From positions 75,486,564 to 75,550,563 of the forward strand of contig NC_092805.1 of assembly GCF_040954645.1 (NCBI RefSeq): 64,000 nt of DNA, given 5' to 3'. The DNA comes from Diabrotica undecimpunctata (Eukaryota > Arthropoda > Insecta > Coleoptera > Chrysomelidae). Under the pieces are notes generated by a model. The model was not told the origin of the DNA, ran no database searches, and saw only the letters and a program-made list of their open reading frames with translations. Positions 21,076 to 32,599 of the stretch are shown piece by piece (within the stretch, counting starts at the first letter, position 1; each line of letters starts with the position of its first letter). The position numbers and the translations under genes are program-made.

Positions 21076-23347
21076 ACCAGACGTAACATTCAACAAACCT
21101 CAGTCTCAGCGCAGTATTCAAATTTTTGTCACAGAACAATTGCTTGAATTTTCAGAACGCTGCCCTTGCCATTTCTATTCGTACCCTGATTTCTTAGTCT
21201 TAATCTAATCCTTTGTTGATGTAAGCTCCCAAATATTTATATTTTTACTCCCGTATCATTATTAAAAGGATTTTGCTGAATGTCGATCTAGGGAATCCGG
21301 TGGTATGTATATGATGTTTCCATAACCAACGTTCGAAAATTTGTCTAACTGTAAAGTCATGACGATTTTATTAGGAAATATAGTGCTGTTTAATAATAAT
21401 AAAGTTCAATTAACAATTCCTATATGCACTAACTTGGTACTGATATTTCTGCTCCCCGATACCAGGTAGCAGTCCCGAACACATTAAAACTGCTACACTC
21501 ATGCTTCCAATTATCCAACGATTAGCCAGTCCAAGACTATACGCCTTATTATGGTACTAATATTGTTGCTGTCCCTCATAAGTAAATATAATATGCAAGA
21601 AAGGTTTTAGCAATTTAATAGCATTTTGTATGTTAGAATATTATTTCTCCGAGAAAGTGAAAAATATATATTTACTATCCGGATTTAATCCATAGATTAA
21701 ATATTAGAATGCTATAAAATAATGCTATTAGCAGTAAAAAACGGTCTGATAGTAAGTCATGAGAAAACTAAATAAATTTTCTTTAACATACAAGAGAGAG
21801 AGTAGGGCATAACGTAACAATAAACCCATATAATTTTGAAAGATTGCAGCGTTTTAGGTATCGTAGATAACGCTGTCACATAAGAAATAAAATGGAATAT
21901 TCAGGTAGCTAACTAATGTAAATATAACCCACATAACACTTTTAAATCCAGAAGTCTAATACAAATCCCTAAAATTAGGATATATAAAAAAGTGATTAAA
22001 CCAGTGCTATTGACTGAAAATGTGATGAGAACGCTGACAAAACAATGTAAGTAAAACTTAGGTATTAATTAGATCAGGATTACTAGAAAAGTTATCAGAA
22101 TTATTTTCCAACTTACAAAGGTCCGAATACTAACCAATACCGAACCGGAACTAATGCCAAGGTCTAACAGATATATAAAGATAGCAACGTCATACAAGAG
22201 ATATCCGAAGGCTTTCTAATAACTGCATTGCCAAGTTAAACTGGGAGAATTCCCCGAGAGAAAAAATGCCCTCAGGACGTCCACGAATCAACAGGGGAGG
22301 TAACATATGGTCAGATTTAGGAATAATGGGACTACCTACCGACCCATTATATTTATCAACACATGCCTGTACAACCAACTGCTATCCAACCTACAATCAA
22401 TCAATCAATACTTATCTGTTGGGAACTATCAAATCCATTACATGTAGTCAAACGAACTAGGCTTAATAAAAGTTGTCTTAGGAAAGGCACTTCAGAAATA
22501 TTGACATATATTTTTAAAACGTTATTTACGTGGCTAAGTTTTCAATAGGAATGAGGAGACAAAAAGCAGAAAAGCCAATAGAACCTTGTTGCGTTCTGAC
22601 TATACTATGACGATGACCTTTACAATATAAACAATACTTGAGACAACTGTTTCTCTCAATTTGGTCATTCAGAATTATGTCTGTATTTTTTAATTTGCTT
22701 ATTTCCATAGATTCTAATTTCCATAGAATCTAAAGATATCTTAAGGCCTTTATTTTAAATATACTTTTTTAGTCATGCAAATACGTAAATAGAATCTGGA
22801 ATATACATGTAACCTTTAATCTTTGGGATAAATCCATCTCCTGAACAATGGCGCCGATATATTTAGTTAAAATTCTGTGCACTTATTTTAACCGTTTATG
22901 TCCTTATCATCCATATATGAGTTGTAACCGATATTACAAACTCATTTACTTTTCACAAAGAGACTCCATATTAACTATAGTTATTACTATACAAATCTGA
23001 TTCGAAACATCGTCGAGTATGTAAAATTATTTTTAATGAAAAGTTAATTAGCCATTTCTTGTGGGGTTCAAAAGAGAAGCCTTTACAAAAATTTGAGTAC
23101 AAATAAGACCACCGTAATCAGTTGTACCCTGGGTAATAAATAATTAATTAATCGGCTAATCAGAATCACCCGTTCAATATGATTTTTGTCAAATCGGTCC
23201 TTTTTAGGATCAATTATTCTAATTATGTCTATAAATATTAAGGGCATATCTAGAGATAAAGACACTTTACTTTACTTAACCTTATCAGACATATGCGCTT
23301 AGCACAAATGTGACGTATTTCTAGTGCAGAAAATACATAGGGGGCAA
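21076..23347. other. region without recognised genes
   Basis: 2.3 kb of AT-rich sequence. Short frames at 22190-22708 and 23083-23265 show no domain or splice context. It could contain old transposon sequence that I cannot place by eye. Confidence 0.35.
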
Positions 23348-25135
23348 AAAATAGTGTATTTGGTATTAAGCTGATCGCTGAAAATCACATAATAAATGTG
23401 AAAGTGCTATCTCTGCCCTGCCGCAAAGAAGCAAAGAAAAACTTAAAATGAGAGAGGACAAAACCAGTCAGCTGAAGGAACCTTTTAACGATGTTGAGCT
23501 TGGATCCACTATCTACGTATATAATAAAGAATAGTACGGCACAGACTGAAGATCTGAGCACAAAGCTTATTATAAAATTTTGACCAAAAATACAACAGTT
23601 ACTGATGTCCAAAGTCTGCAGGCAAACAAAGCAAAGACAAAGTTTTTGCCTTGCTTAAACCTGACAAAAACCTCAAAGACCACAAAAGCTATTGGTCAAT
23701 ATATTTATTTTGCTTTACAAAATACTCCTCAAGAGGTAAAACAGAAGAAAAACTCAAATTAAAAGACAAAACTTGCTACAGACAGGGAAGATCATGTACG
23801 TCACAAATACTAAATCTTGCCCAACACAGCAAAGATGGGTACGAAAGATCAGTTATGAGGAGTGGTATTTGTCAATCTAAGCAGCAATTTGCAGCTTACG
23901 ACACTTATAAGAGGGCATTTTTTCAAAATCTATATGATATCTCCTTAGGTAATAAACTTACTTGTTTTACTAGCGTATGCCTACACAACAGAAGATTTTT
24001 GGTATTTCTCAATGGTAAAAATAGCAGATGGAGAACGCAGAAGAACGGTCTCCTTTGGGGTAGCGTAATGGCACCTACACTGTATAAAATGTACACAAAC
24101 CATCAACCCATACCAGTAAATACCAGGACTTTTATTATGTATACGACACATCTATTATTGCACAACCAAAAACTTTTGTTGCTGAAGTGGAGAAAAATCT
24201 AAATCATGCTTTAAACACAATAAAAATAGACTATATATCGTTTTTAAGCCAAACCCCGGAAAAACTCAGGTGTGCTACTTTAATGTCCCCAACACAGACG
24301 TTTTCACAAATCTGAACATCCAATAGCGTCATGAAATCCTTATACTCTGGACTTGCTATAAATATCTTGAAGATAGTTTGTATTACACTTAGTCATTCAC
24401 AGAACTTTGTTTAAAACTAAAGGAACACTGAGGACCAGAAGTATTATTCTCCGCAAACTTGTCAGCTAAAAATGGGAAGCACATCCTTCCACCCTTAAAA
24501 CGTAAATGCTTGCATTCTATGCTTCTGCTGCCGAATATACCTTGCCAGTAAGAATGACACCAACACATACTTAACTCGTAGATTTAGCTATAAATTAGTC
24601 ATCCAAATTCAGCGGATATTAAGACTCACATCCATACATAAGCTCTACAATATCGTAGCTACCAAGACACCTAATATTCGAAGATAAGTAGCTAAAGAAC
24701 GAAAGAAACAAAATCTAGATTCGCAACATGTACTCCACGAATACAAGCCCATTTTATGACTAAAATCGAAAAAAAACTGGCCATATCAACACGTGTGTAA
24801 GATATACCAAAAAAAGCTAATCCTCGCCATCTGAACCCTCAGGAGGACTCTTGCCTGCAAACACCGGTTAACTTGTGTGAATGTGGGGTGGTAAAAGATT
24901 CTTCACACCTTCTTAGTTGACTTTGCCATTTAAATTGCTCTTTTCTGAAGGGACAAGGTTTAATTATTTAAACTGAACATGTAGAGTACAGTCAGTAAGC
25001 TATTGCTTATAAAAATCATTGCAAATTGGACACTAACTCCACTTATATTGATTAGATATTACCCCTAAATTACCTTACCATTCAGAAGTATGTAATATTG
25101 GTAAAGTGATATATTCTGGCTAGATAAATTAAGCA
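23348..25135 (+). pseudogene. Jockey-clade reverse transcriptase, decayed (copy 1)
   Basis: The best frame is 23651-24202: LKPDKNLKDHKSYW corresponds to the RT entry motif, then RQGRSCTSQILNLAQH, AAYDTYKRAF, LHNRRFLVFLNGK and GLLWGSVMAPTLY (normally PQGSV). Where YADD is expected the frame reads YVYDTSIIAQ, so the catalytic pair is lost. Weak Jockey-tail similarity continues to about 25050 through stops and frameshifts. An almost identical copy, with the same damage, lies at 49433-51212. Confidence 0.8.
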
Positions 25136-25860
25136 TTCTTTCATTTTTTGCGGACTACTATCTATTTTTACACAAAAATATCTATTTTAGCACTTAAATA
25201 TTTATTTTAAGATAACCTATCCAGAATTATATGTAGTATACAAACAAAACCAGAAATAAAATAATAAAGAAGATACAAGATATCGTAAAACAATAGATGG
25301 ATGAAATAAATCAAGTTCATATTAATCGGATTCTGTAAGGGTTTTTTTTTAAACCCTTATAAGACAGTAACTTCAATACTATTTTTCTTTCCAAATTTCT
25401 TCTTTTTTTCTTTTGTTTTTTGTTTGTTTGTTTTTTAAAGAAAAAGGAATTAATGAATCCTTTTTAAAAAAAGGTCCGTCCCTGTTCCGCTTGATACTTC
25501 CCTTAAGAATCGTAATCTGCACCATGCATTCCAAAGAAACACATGGACGATAACAAGCCACATGTGAAAATTATGACGAGCCGATCCAAAACAATCGAAA
25601 AGATTAGTGTGGTTTGACCCTCGAAAGAGCTTAAACAAACCAACGTTCAAATTAAGCCATCGGTTAAAATTAAATGAACTAATGTTCTTACAGTTTTACT
25701 TGTATTTTTTGTTTCGTTTCTCCCGTTTAGTTTTTAATCTTTAATGTTAAGTTATCGTAGAGTTTTTATAACATCTTTAAAAAAACCCTACAAATTGTTT
25801 TTGAAAGTATGAACCCTGTTGGTTTGTTTACTTATATTCTAAAATCTTTTTTATTTGTAG
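25136..25860. other. region without recognised genes
   Basis: Homopolymer-rich sequence with no secure coding content. It leads into a Penelope-like tail motif at 25865. Confidence 0.35.
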
Positions 25861-26015
25861 TGAACTGATGATGCTTTTAAAAATAAAAGCGAAACGTATT
25901 CGAATAAAGCAATAAAGTAGTTGACGTCTTTTATTTGCCAATTATTGACCGATAAAACCTCTGCTATTCAACCATTGAATATATTCCAAATTTAATCAAC
26001 GGTCGTATTTTTTAC
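25861..26015 (+). mobile_element. Penelope-like tail fragment with hammerhead-like stem-loop
   Basis: CTGATGATGC at 25865 is followed by TTTTAAAAATAAAAGC and GAAAC. GCTTTT and AAAAGC can pair. Downstream GTAGTTGACGTC and AAACCTCTG are shared with the complement of 48600-48690. No protein-coding part is adjacent, so assignment to a Penelope-like element rests on the motif and its resemblance to the other tails. Confidence 0.5.
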
Positions 26016-26021
26016 TATATA

Positions 26022-26090
<69 letters not shown>
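26016..26090. repeat. (AT)n microsatellite, left of pogo-like copy 2
   Basis: TA tract with one small interruption, ending at the TIR. Confidence 0.95.
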
Positions 26091-26093
<3 letters not shown>

Positions 26094-26868
26094 TATACTC
26101 CCTCTATAACGAACACGGTTATTACGAGGTTTCGCTTATAACGAGGTACATTAGATGTCCAGTGAAATTTCTATTGAACTATAACCCTCTATAGCGAGGT
26201 AAATTTGGTTGTAACGAGATAAAATAAAATTGAAAAACGTGTTTTTTACATTTTGGCCCGGCCGTACCTATAAATAAATACCCTTTTTAACTGCGCCGCC
26301 CGCAATAAAATTCTTACAATTTATGATTCTTAGTTGGAAATTTACAATTTATGATTCACAAATGTCATTGTAGGGGGTTGACCATTCACACCTAATAAGG
26401 TCCCAATAGACAAGATGTGGAAAGTGTTTTAAAGGTTGTCAGAAACTTTATCCAAAGAAAAAACGCAAATGAAGAAGTATAAAATTGTTTCACATCTTTA
26501 GAAAATATGATAGATAGAATACTGGACAATTTAAAGCAGTCAAAAATGACAGACTTCTTCCAATTGCAGACGCAGTAGTTTATGTTATTCTTGAAAATAC
26601 GCTTTATACAGACTTACAGAATACAGATTTTTTGTTTTAACGTATATCATTGATAATAAAAGTCAACAACTTTTTTTCAAAAACGCAATTCAAACAATAT
26701 TTATTTGCATCTTATATTGCTCCGAATGGCTTCACTATAGAAAATTAATGTTTTAGAAAACTACATATTCATATGTATGCACAGTATTATTGTTGTTGGA
26801 TATAACGAGATCCGCTTATAACGAGGTAATTAGTCTGCCATTTCAGTTCTCGTTATAGAGGGAGTCTA

Positions 26869-26871
<3 letters not shown>
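26091..26871 (+). mobile_element. pogo/Tigger-like non-autonomous DNA transposon, copy 2
   Basis: 781 bp bounded by CAGTATACTCCCTC and the complement of CAGTAGACTCCCTC, flanked by TA on both sides. The interior is homologous to copy 1 and keeps a slightly better transposase C-terminus near 26490-26575 (SLENMIDRILDNLKQSKM, then TDFFQLQ). The DDE catalytic domain is missing. Inserted inside an (AT)n tract, like copy 1. Confidence 0.9.
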
Positions 26872-26926
<55 letters not shown>

Positions 26927-26962
26927 AATATATATTATTATTATTATTATTATTATTATTAG
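26872..26962. repeat. (AT)n followed by (TTA)n microsatellite
   Basis: TA repeats to about 26920, then TTA repeats to 26962. The TTA part is the TAA tail or target at the 3' end of the minus-strand Dong/R4-like element. Confidence 0.92.
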
Positions 26963-27070
26963 GTATATATATCCAGATTTAGCCATACGGCTCACACTCC
27001 CTCTAAGGGTAGATACCTACGGTATCAAAAGGATTGAGCTCTGGTGGGACTCTTTCCATGTTATCGAGCC

Positions 27071-27442
27071 CTAGGTGACTTGGTATGTTGAAGTATCACC
27101 CAAAAATTTTCGTACACATCTGGACGTCGCGAGGAGTACAGCTTTCTGCATGGCCTTATAGAGATGTTCATTTATACCTAGCTGTTTTATGTTCTCTATG
27201 AGGTTTTTGGGAATAACACCAGTAGTAGATAGAATAATGGGTACTGTCTGGATACTTTCCATTCTCCATTGTCTCCTGATTTGTATTTCTAGATCTCTGT
27301 ACTTGGCGATCTTTTCGTTGTATTTAACACGTAAATTATTGGTGTTGGGTATCGCCACATCAATAAGTGTTGTTTTCCTAGTAAGTTTATTAACTAGTAT
27401 GAGATCCGGTCTATTAGGCGCCACTGGTTGGTCTGTGAGCAC
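27071..27442 (-). pseudogene. restriction-like endonuclease domain of the Dong/R4-like element
   Basis: The first Asp lies in RPDLIL, the second in LIDVAIP, and the lysine of the KY motif in AKYRDL, the residues expected of the R2-type nuclease. The domain looks intact here but is separated from the upstream part by a stop near 27450. Confidence 0.75.
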
Positions 27443-28511
27443 AGTGCGGTTCTAGTATAGCTTGTAGTTGTCATTTTCAAGCATTCTGTCAGGGACGTAT
27501 TGATAATAAGGAAGATGCTCGGTTTGGAGAAGTCCCAGTTTGTCAGCTAGTTCCTGGTGGATAATCTTTCCTACTGAGTCATGGCGTTCTTTATAATCAG
27601 TACCGACAAATGCCTGACAGCCACCGGTAAGATGTTGGATGGTTTCTTGGGCTTGACATCCATATCGGCATTTGTCATTTTGGACTTGAGGATCTTTAAT
27701 AATATATTTCAGGTAATTTTTTGTTGGAATAACCTGATCCTGAATGGCAAGTAGGAAACCCTCAGTCTCGGGAAACATCTTTCCTGATGTCAACCAATAG
27801 TTCGACGCTGTATTGTCGACAAATTCTTGGCTGATCTCATTAAGATGTCGCCCATGGAGAGGTTTACTCATCCAGGTGCGCATTTTTTCTTGCTTAGTAA
27901 GATGGTTTAAGCGCATTTCTTGTTCCCTCAGTTTAAGCGGCGTTGTATCATCTACTGCGCAGATTGCTTGATGTAAAGTAGATGTCTCAGCCTGAACCTG
28001 AAAATAAGTTCTTAAATTAGCAATTTGTTTATCCAATTTCTCACCTATATCCATAAGTCCTCTTCCCCCTTGATACCGTGGCAATGTTGTTCTCTCTACT
28101 GCACTGCGTGGATGATGTTTTTGCGCCTTTGTGAGAAGTGTCCATTTTTGACCACTTTATAATACCAAATGAGTAGCTCAGCGCGGAACAGGCGTACGTA
28201 TTTAATGCCTTAAACAAATTTTTACTATTAAGATATGACCGATTTAGTTGTCTTACTCTTCGCCCGAACTCCGAAGTTAGTTCAGTTTTCATTTGTTTAT
28301 GGTCAATTTTCCGCGCTTGTTTTACTCCGAGATATTTGTAAATATCATTTTCACCCATTGCCTTGATGTTTTGGCCATCTTGCATATCGAAACCTCCGGG
28401 CTGAACCTTTCCTCTGACTATATTTAGTATACGGCACTTGTCTAGTCCAAAATGCATACTAATATCATTTGAGAAATTTTCTACAGTTTTTAGCATCTGA
28501 TCTAAGTGGTT

Positions 28512-29060
28512 TCAAGTGGAAGCCATTAATTTCAAATCATCAATATACAACAAATGATTAAGCTTCGCCACAACAGTATTGTTATTTTTGATGCTAAAAC
28601 CTGAGTCAGTGGAGTTTAGTAGCTGAGATAGTGGGTTCATCGCTAAACAGAACCAAAGAGGACTCAACGAGTCCCCCTGGAAAAGGCCCCGGTTAATTGG
28701 GATATCTTCAGTTTCGATGTTGTTTTCACCGGGTATTTGAAGGTGAATTTTAGTCTTCCACTCCGTCATTATATGCTTTAAAAAGGTCACTATATTATCA
28801 TCGACTTTATATATTTTCAATATATCTATAAGCCATTCATGCGGTACTGAATCAAAGGCCTTCTTGTAGTCGATGAAGGCGGTGAAAAGTTTCCTTTTTT
28901 TGGTGTACGCCTGGTTGGAAATGACTAAGTCGATTATAAGTTGTTCTTTGCAGCCCATGGAACCCTTAGCACATCCCTTCTGTTGAGGCTCTATGATATT
29001 GTTTAGATAACATTGGTGGTAGATACGCTGGGCTACACAGGATGTGACTAATTTGTACAA
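28512..29060 (-). pseudogene. reverse transcriptase domain of the Dong/R4-like element
   Basis: A 182-codon frame with the palm motifs FIDYKKAFDS and YIDDLKL; Ile replaces the common Ala of YADD. The upstream fingers are deleted. The frame breaks again just after the active site near 28512. Confidence 0.8.
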
Positions 29061-30360
29061 TGGAATTCAGTTTTCTATAGAAAGCCTTCTCTGCATTCTC
29101 AAAAAGTATATTGTCGCATTTACGGTTGTTACTAACTTTGTATCTCCTTAGGCGACCTGAATAAACGGATAGTTTTTGTTTTAATGTGTCTAGGCAGTGT
29201 TGAGCTGTGTTGTTTTCTGGATCATGTTGAGAGTGTCTTGGGAGTGTTCAGAATTATTTCTTCAGTTCTTTTAATTACTTTTCGACTTCTTACTCCTCGG
29301 ATGTATTCTGTAATTTGTCCAATATCCCTGCGCAATAATTCAATTTTACTCAGCAGTCTTTTTTCCCAGGGTGCAATTCTGTTTTCAGTCCTTCCGATAT
29401 TAGTTCCCCGTCATGTTGTGATCTTAATGCCCATAACATTAGCAGTAAAATTGCTGTTGCTGCACAATAAATCAGCATATGCAAATATTCTAATGTATGG
29501 GCTTCCACGATATAATCGGGTATGACTTCAGTGTTCATAATTTGTAACAGCGCACCTAGTTTCTTACAAGAGTTTATTTTTGGTAGCGGTGGTCTGCTAA
29601 GTGGGTTTGTACCATTAAACTCTTGTACGGCACCTGCCATTTCTCTTACCAGGCTATCGTGCAACTCGTTGTTGTCCTGCTGCGTATTAACAGGTTGAGT
29701 TTCTTGTATGATGGGCTCAGGAATCTGCTCATTAGGGATTTGATTATGGACTTGATCCACAACTAGCTCTTGGTTATGAATTTCCCGGTCGACTTCGCTT
29801 CTGATGGTATCGCGTCTAGCCTCTGGGATAAGATTATTTCTTATAATTATCCGATATGGATCTGCTATTCGCTGTTAAGATACTTGAATCTCTGGGTACT
29901 CCCTGAAAAATTCGACATACAGTTGTTGTCGATAGCCGATCGTTTCTCGACCGAGGTTCGTCACCTTGTAATAGAAACGCAAAATGTTTTCATTAATAGA
30001 CACAGTCCATTTCATGCGCTGCCTCGGTCGTCCCGCTTGAGTGAGCGCCGGTTGATGTTCCAGCGCAGCACCTTCAGCGAGTGGAGCTCGTGTTGTTGTT
30101 TGGCTCATTTGTGGTTCTTCTTGTTGTTGGGCTGTAGCTGATTGTATGACAGGGGCCCGCCTCCCCAACACCCTGCCACCGTCGGCCCGCATGCTGTCAC
30201 GTCCAGCGCCGGCTCCAGAAGTGCCCTGGCGATCCCCGGGCAGCGACCCTAAACATAAATTATTAAACTCCATTTTCATGGGTGTGCATTTTATACCTAC
30301 TGCCAGGTGTCGGTTTTTGTGCCACGGCAGAAATCCCTGCTACCCTCCACCACTACCAAG

Positions 30361-30394
30361 TTATATATATTATTATTATATATATATTATTTTC
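30361..30394. repeat. TA/ATT-rich microsatellite at the 5' border of the Dong/R4-like element
   Basis: TATTATTATTATATATATAT-type sequence separates the element's 5' end from the piggyBac pseudogene. Confidence 0.8.
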
Positions 30395-31960
30395 GGGATT
30401 ATTTTCAAAACGTTGTGAGTTGTTACACAGTGTCCCAATAAATGAACCGATTGATTATTTTTTATTTTTATTAGACGAAAATATTTTAAATGATATAGTT
30501 AATTTTACAAATGAGTACGCACTAGAAGTATTTTTTGCAAAAGCTGAAACTGAATCGTCTCGTATTTCGCGATGGAAAGATTTAACGGTGCCAGAATTTC
30601 TTAAGTTTATTGGGTTAATTCTACATACTGGAACTATAAAACTTAATAGATACCAAGATTATTGGAAAAAAGACAGGCTTTTTAATCTATTCTGCTTTTC
30701 AAGCCATATGAGTAGAGATCGGTTTCTACTTATTTTGCGTTGTTTACACTTCGTAAAAAATCCAGACTCTTCTGAACCAAAACCTGAAGATCGTTTGTAC
30801 AAAATACGCGGTCTAATAGATTATTTTAACAAAAAAATGTGCGACGTATATTACCCCAGTAAAGAACTTTCGCTAGACGAATCTATGGTCCTTTGGCGAG
30901 GGCGGCTAGTTTTCCGCCAATATATTAAGAACAAAAGACACAAGTACGGTATAAAACTTTACATGCTAACGGAACCACACGGAATAGTTCTTAAATTTCT
31001 TGTTTATACCGGCCAGTTGGATGATATGGGAGGAAAAGGACACACAGAAAAAGTGGTGTTACACCTGCTAAAAGAAAAATTGAATAATGGACATTCAGTC
31101 TATATGGATAATTTCTATAATAGTTATTTATTAGCAAAAAAGTTATTAGCATCAGATACATATTGTACTGGGACGCTCCGATTGGATAGAAAAAATAATC
31201 CTGAATAGATAAAAAAAGCTAAACTTTCTAAGGGAGATACTATTGCAAAATATGCAGACGACGTAATGATTGCAAAATGGAGGGATAGAAGAGATGTGGC
31301 TTACATATCTACTGAACATTAAAACTGCTTAGAAAAAATTAAAACTAAAAGGGGAGCAGAAATATTAAAGCCTCGTCCAATTCTACAGTACAACAAGTTT
31401 ATGAGTGGCATCGATCGTCAAGATCAAATGATAGCCTAATACCCAACTACTCATAAAACAATAAGGTGGTATTGTAGCGAGATTAAATAAAACGAGCGGT
31501 TCGAATTTATATAAATATATTTATTTATAATTTTACAGTTCGGTATTCTCTTATCAACTAAACTCTACTTCTAACATCGCGTCATATATATACCAAAAGT
31601 ATTAAGTTCGAGAATATTCGGGAGTTGTCCCACCTCTAATTCGCCTACGTGACCTGTTGTTCTTTCTCTCACTCGATGGATCGCGAATGTTCTTGATGCC
31701 TTTTTAGAGTTGTAACCGTTATATGAGCCATGCCGAATACATGTTCGTAACAGTATAAAAAATTGGGAACATTTTCCCACAAAATTATCCGCAACCAATG
31801 CCTCGGGTACATTTATTAGAAAAAGATGCAAAAATTGTCACAAAAATAAAGTTAGAAAAGAAACATTTTTTCATTGTGAAAAGTGTATTTACAAACCTGG
31901 GTTCTGTATATCTGATTGTTTTGTTAAGTACCACAAAAATTTGTAAAGAGAAAGTTTTAT
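30395..31960 (+). pseudogene. piggyBac-type transposase (family II), interrupted by a solo LTR
   Basis: The frame to 31208 carries most of the DDE_Tnp_1_7 domain: LLDENILNDIVNFTNEYA, LILHTGTIKLNRYQDYW, LSLDESMVLWRGRL (first catalytic Asp) and VYMDNFYNSYLL (second Asp). Stops at 31208 and near 31321 interrupt it. The third aspartate region (FMSGIDRQDQM) follows near 31400. At IRWY (31470) a 280-bp solo LTR is inserted. The sequence resumes with a shortened C-terminus and the cysteine-rich tail (RCKNCHKNKV, HCEKCIYKPGFC) up to about 31960. A deletion removed the part between the IRWYK motif and the tail. Confidence 0.88.
31473..31752 (-). mobile_element. solo LTR with 4-bp target duplication
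   Basis: 280 bp starting TGTAGCGAG and ending TTCGTAACA on the plus strand, so both ends fit TG..CA. GTAT flanks it at 31469-31472 and 31753-31756. A TATATATATGAC segment followed by AATAAATATA near the far end suggests transcription on the minus strand. No internal sequence remains, as expected after LTR-LTR recombination. Gypsy-type is likely from the 4-bp duplication. The minus-strand ORF through it is spurious. Confidence 0.8.
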
Positions 31961-32007
31961 TTTTGTGCTATACTAAGATATATATATATAAAACTAAACT
32001 CAAACTG

Positions 32008-32014
<7 letters not shown>

Positions 32015-32090
<76 letters not shown>
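32015..32090. repeat. (AT)n microsatellite
   Basis: TA tract shortly after the piggyBac pseudogene. Confidence 0.97.
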
Positions 32091-32094
<4 letters not shown>

Positions 32095-32599
32095 TTTTGT
32101 TTCATATATTTTTATTTTTCCAAGTTGTTTTAAGAATTTTGTAAAGTTTTTTTACCGACTTTTAATTTTTGTGTAATACAAAGATTATATTTTTTTGTTC
32201 TTTGTTAGTTATTTTTGTTTGTTCGAGTTATTTTATGACTGTAGTTTAATTTACATTATTAATAATATATGTTTTGTTTATTTTGTAATACAAATAAATA
32301 ATTTTAAAATGTTCCAATTTTTTTTTTTGGCTAAAATGTAAGTCACGGTGAAAGAGTAGAATTGAGTAAAAGATGTTAGGTTTGACCATCACCTACGACG
32401 TTTCATCGTTTTACTACTAAAATGTAAGTGTCGCTCATAGGCGACATGTCAATATTTACAGGTAAATCTTAAGATATATTTTTTTTACTAATTGTTTATT
32501 TATTCTCTTAAGTTAACATTATAAAAAACAGTTAAAATATACTTCAGTTCGGTAGTGGCGTATCCATTTCCAGATACGCAGCGAACGTGTTAAAGAAAT
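32091..32599. other. AT-rich region without genes
   Basis: T-rich sequence, possibly the 3' flank of the piggyBac element. GGTAGTGGCGTATCCATTT near 32550 resembles sequence near 33783 in the same orientation. Confidence 0.35.

Larger units (their letters stand above)
26963..30360 (-). mobile_element. Dong/R4-like non-LTR retrotransposon with restriction-like endonuclease, decayed
   Basis: On the minus strand the N-terminal module starts near 30279 (GRPRQRMKWTVSINENILRF, GYRQQLYVEFFREYPE). A linker runs to about 29350. The RT follows at 29060-28512 (FIDYKKAFDSVPHEW, GLFQGDSLSPLW, YIDDLKLMA), then the post-RT region at 28496-28041 and 28084-27452. A CCHC knuckle (CRYGCQAQETIQHLTGGC) precedes the endonuclease (RPDLILV, TLIDVAIP, EKIAKYRDLE) at 27442-27071. 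The order RT, CCHC, PD-(D/E)XK is that of R2/R4-type elements. The first RT motifs are deleted near 29060 and the frame is broken several times. Both ends lie at TAA/TTA repeats, the target reported for Dong. Confidence 0.85.

Noticed and set aside
23385..23612. Minus-strand ORF repeated at 49449-49691
   Set aside because: Antisense to the dead Jockey copy and present twice because the segment is duplicated. No domain.
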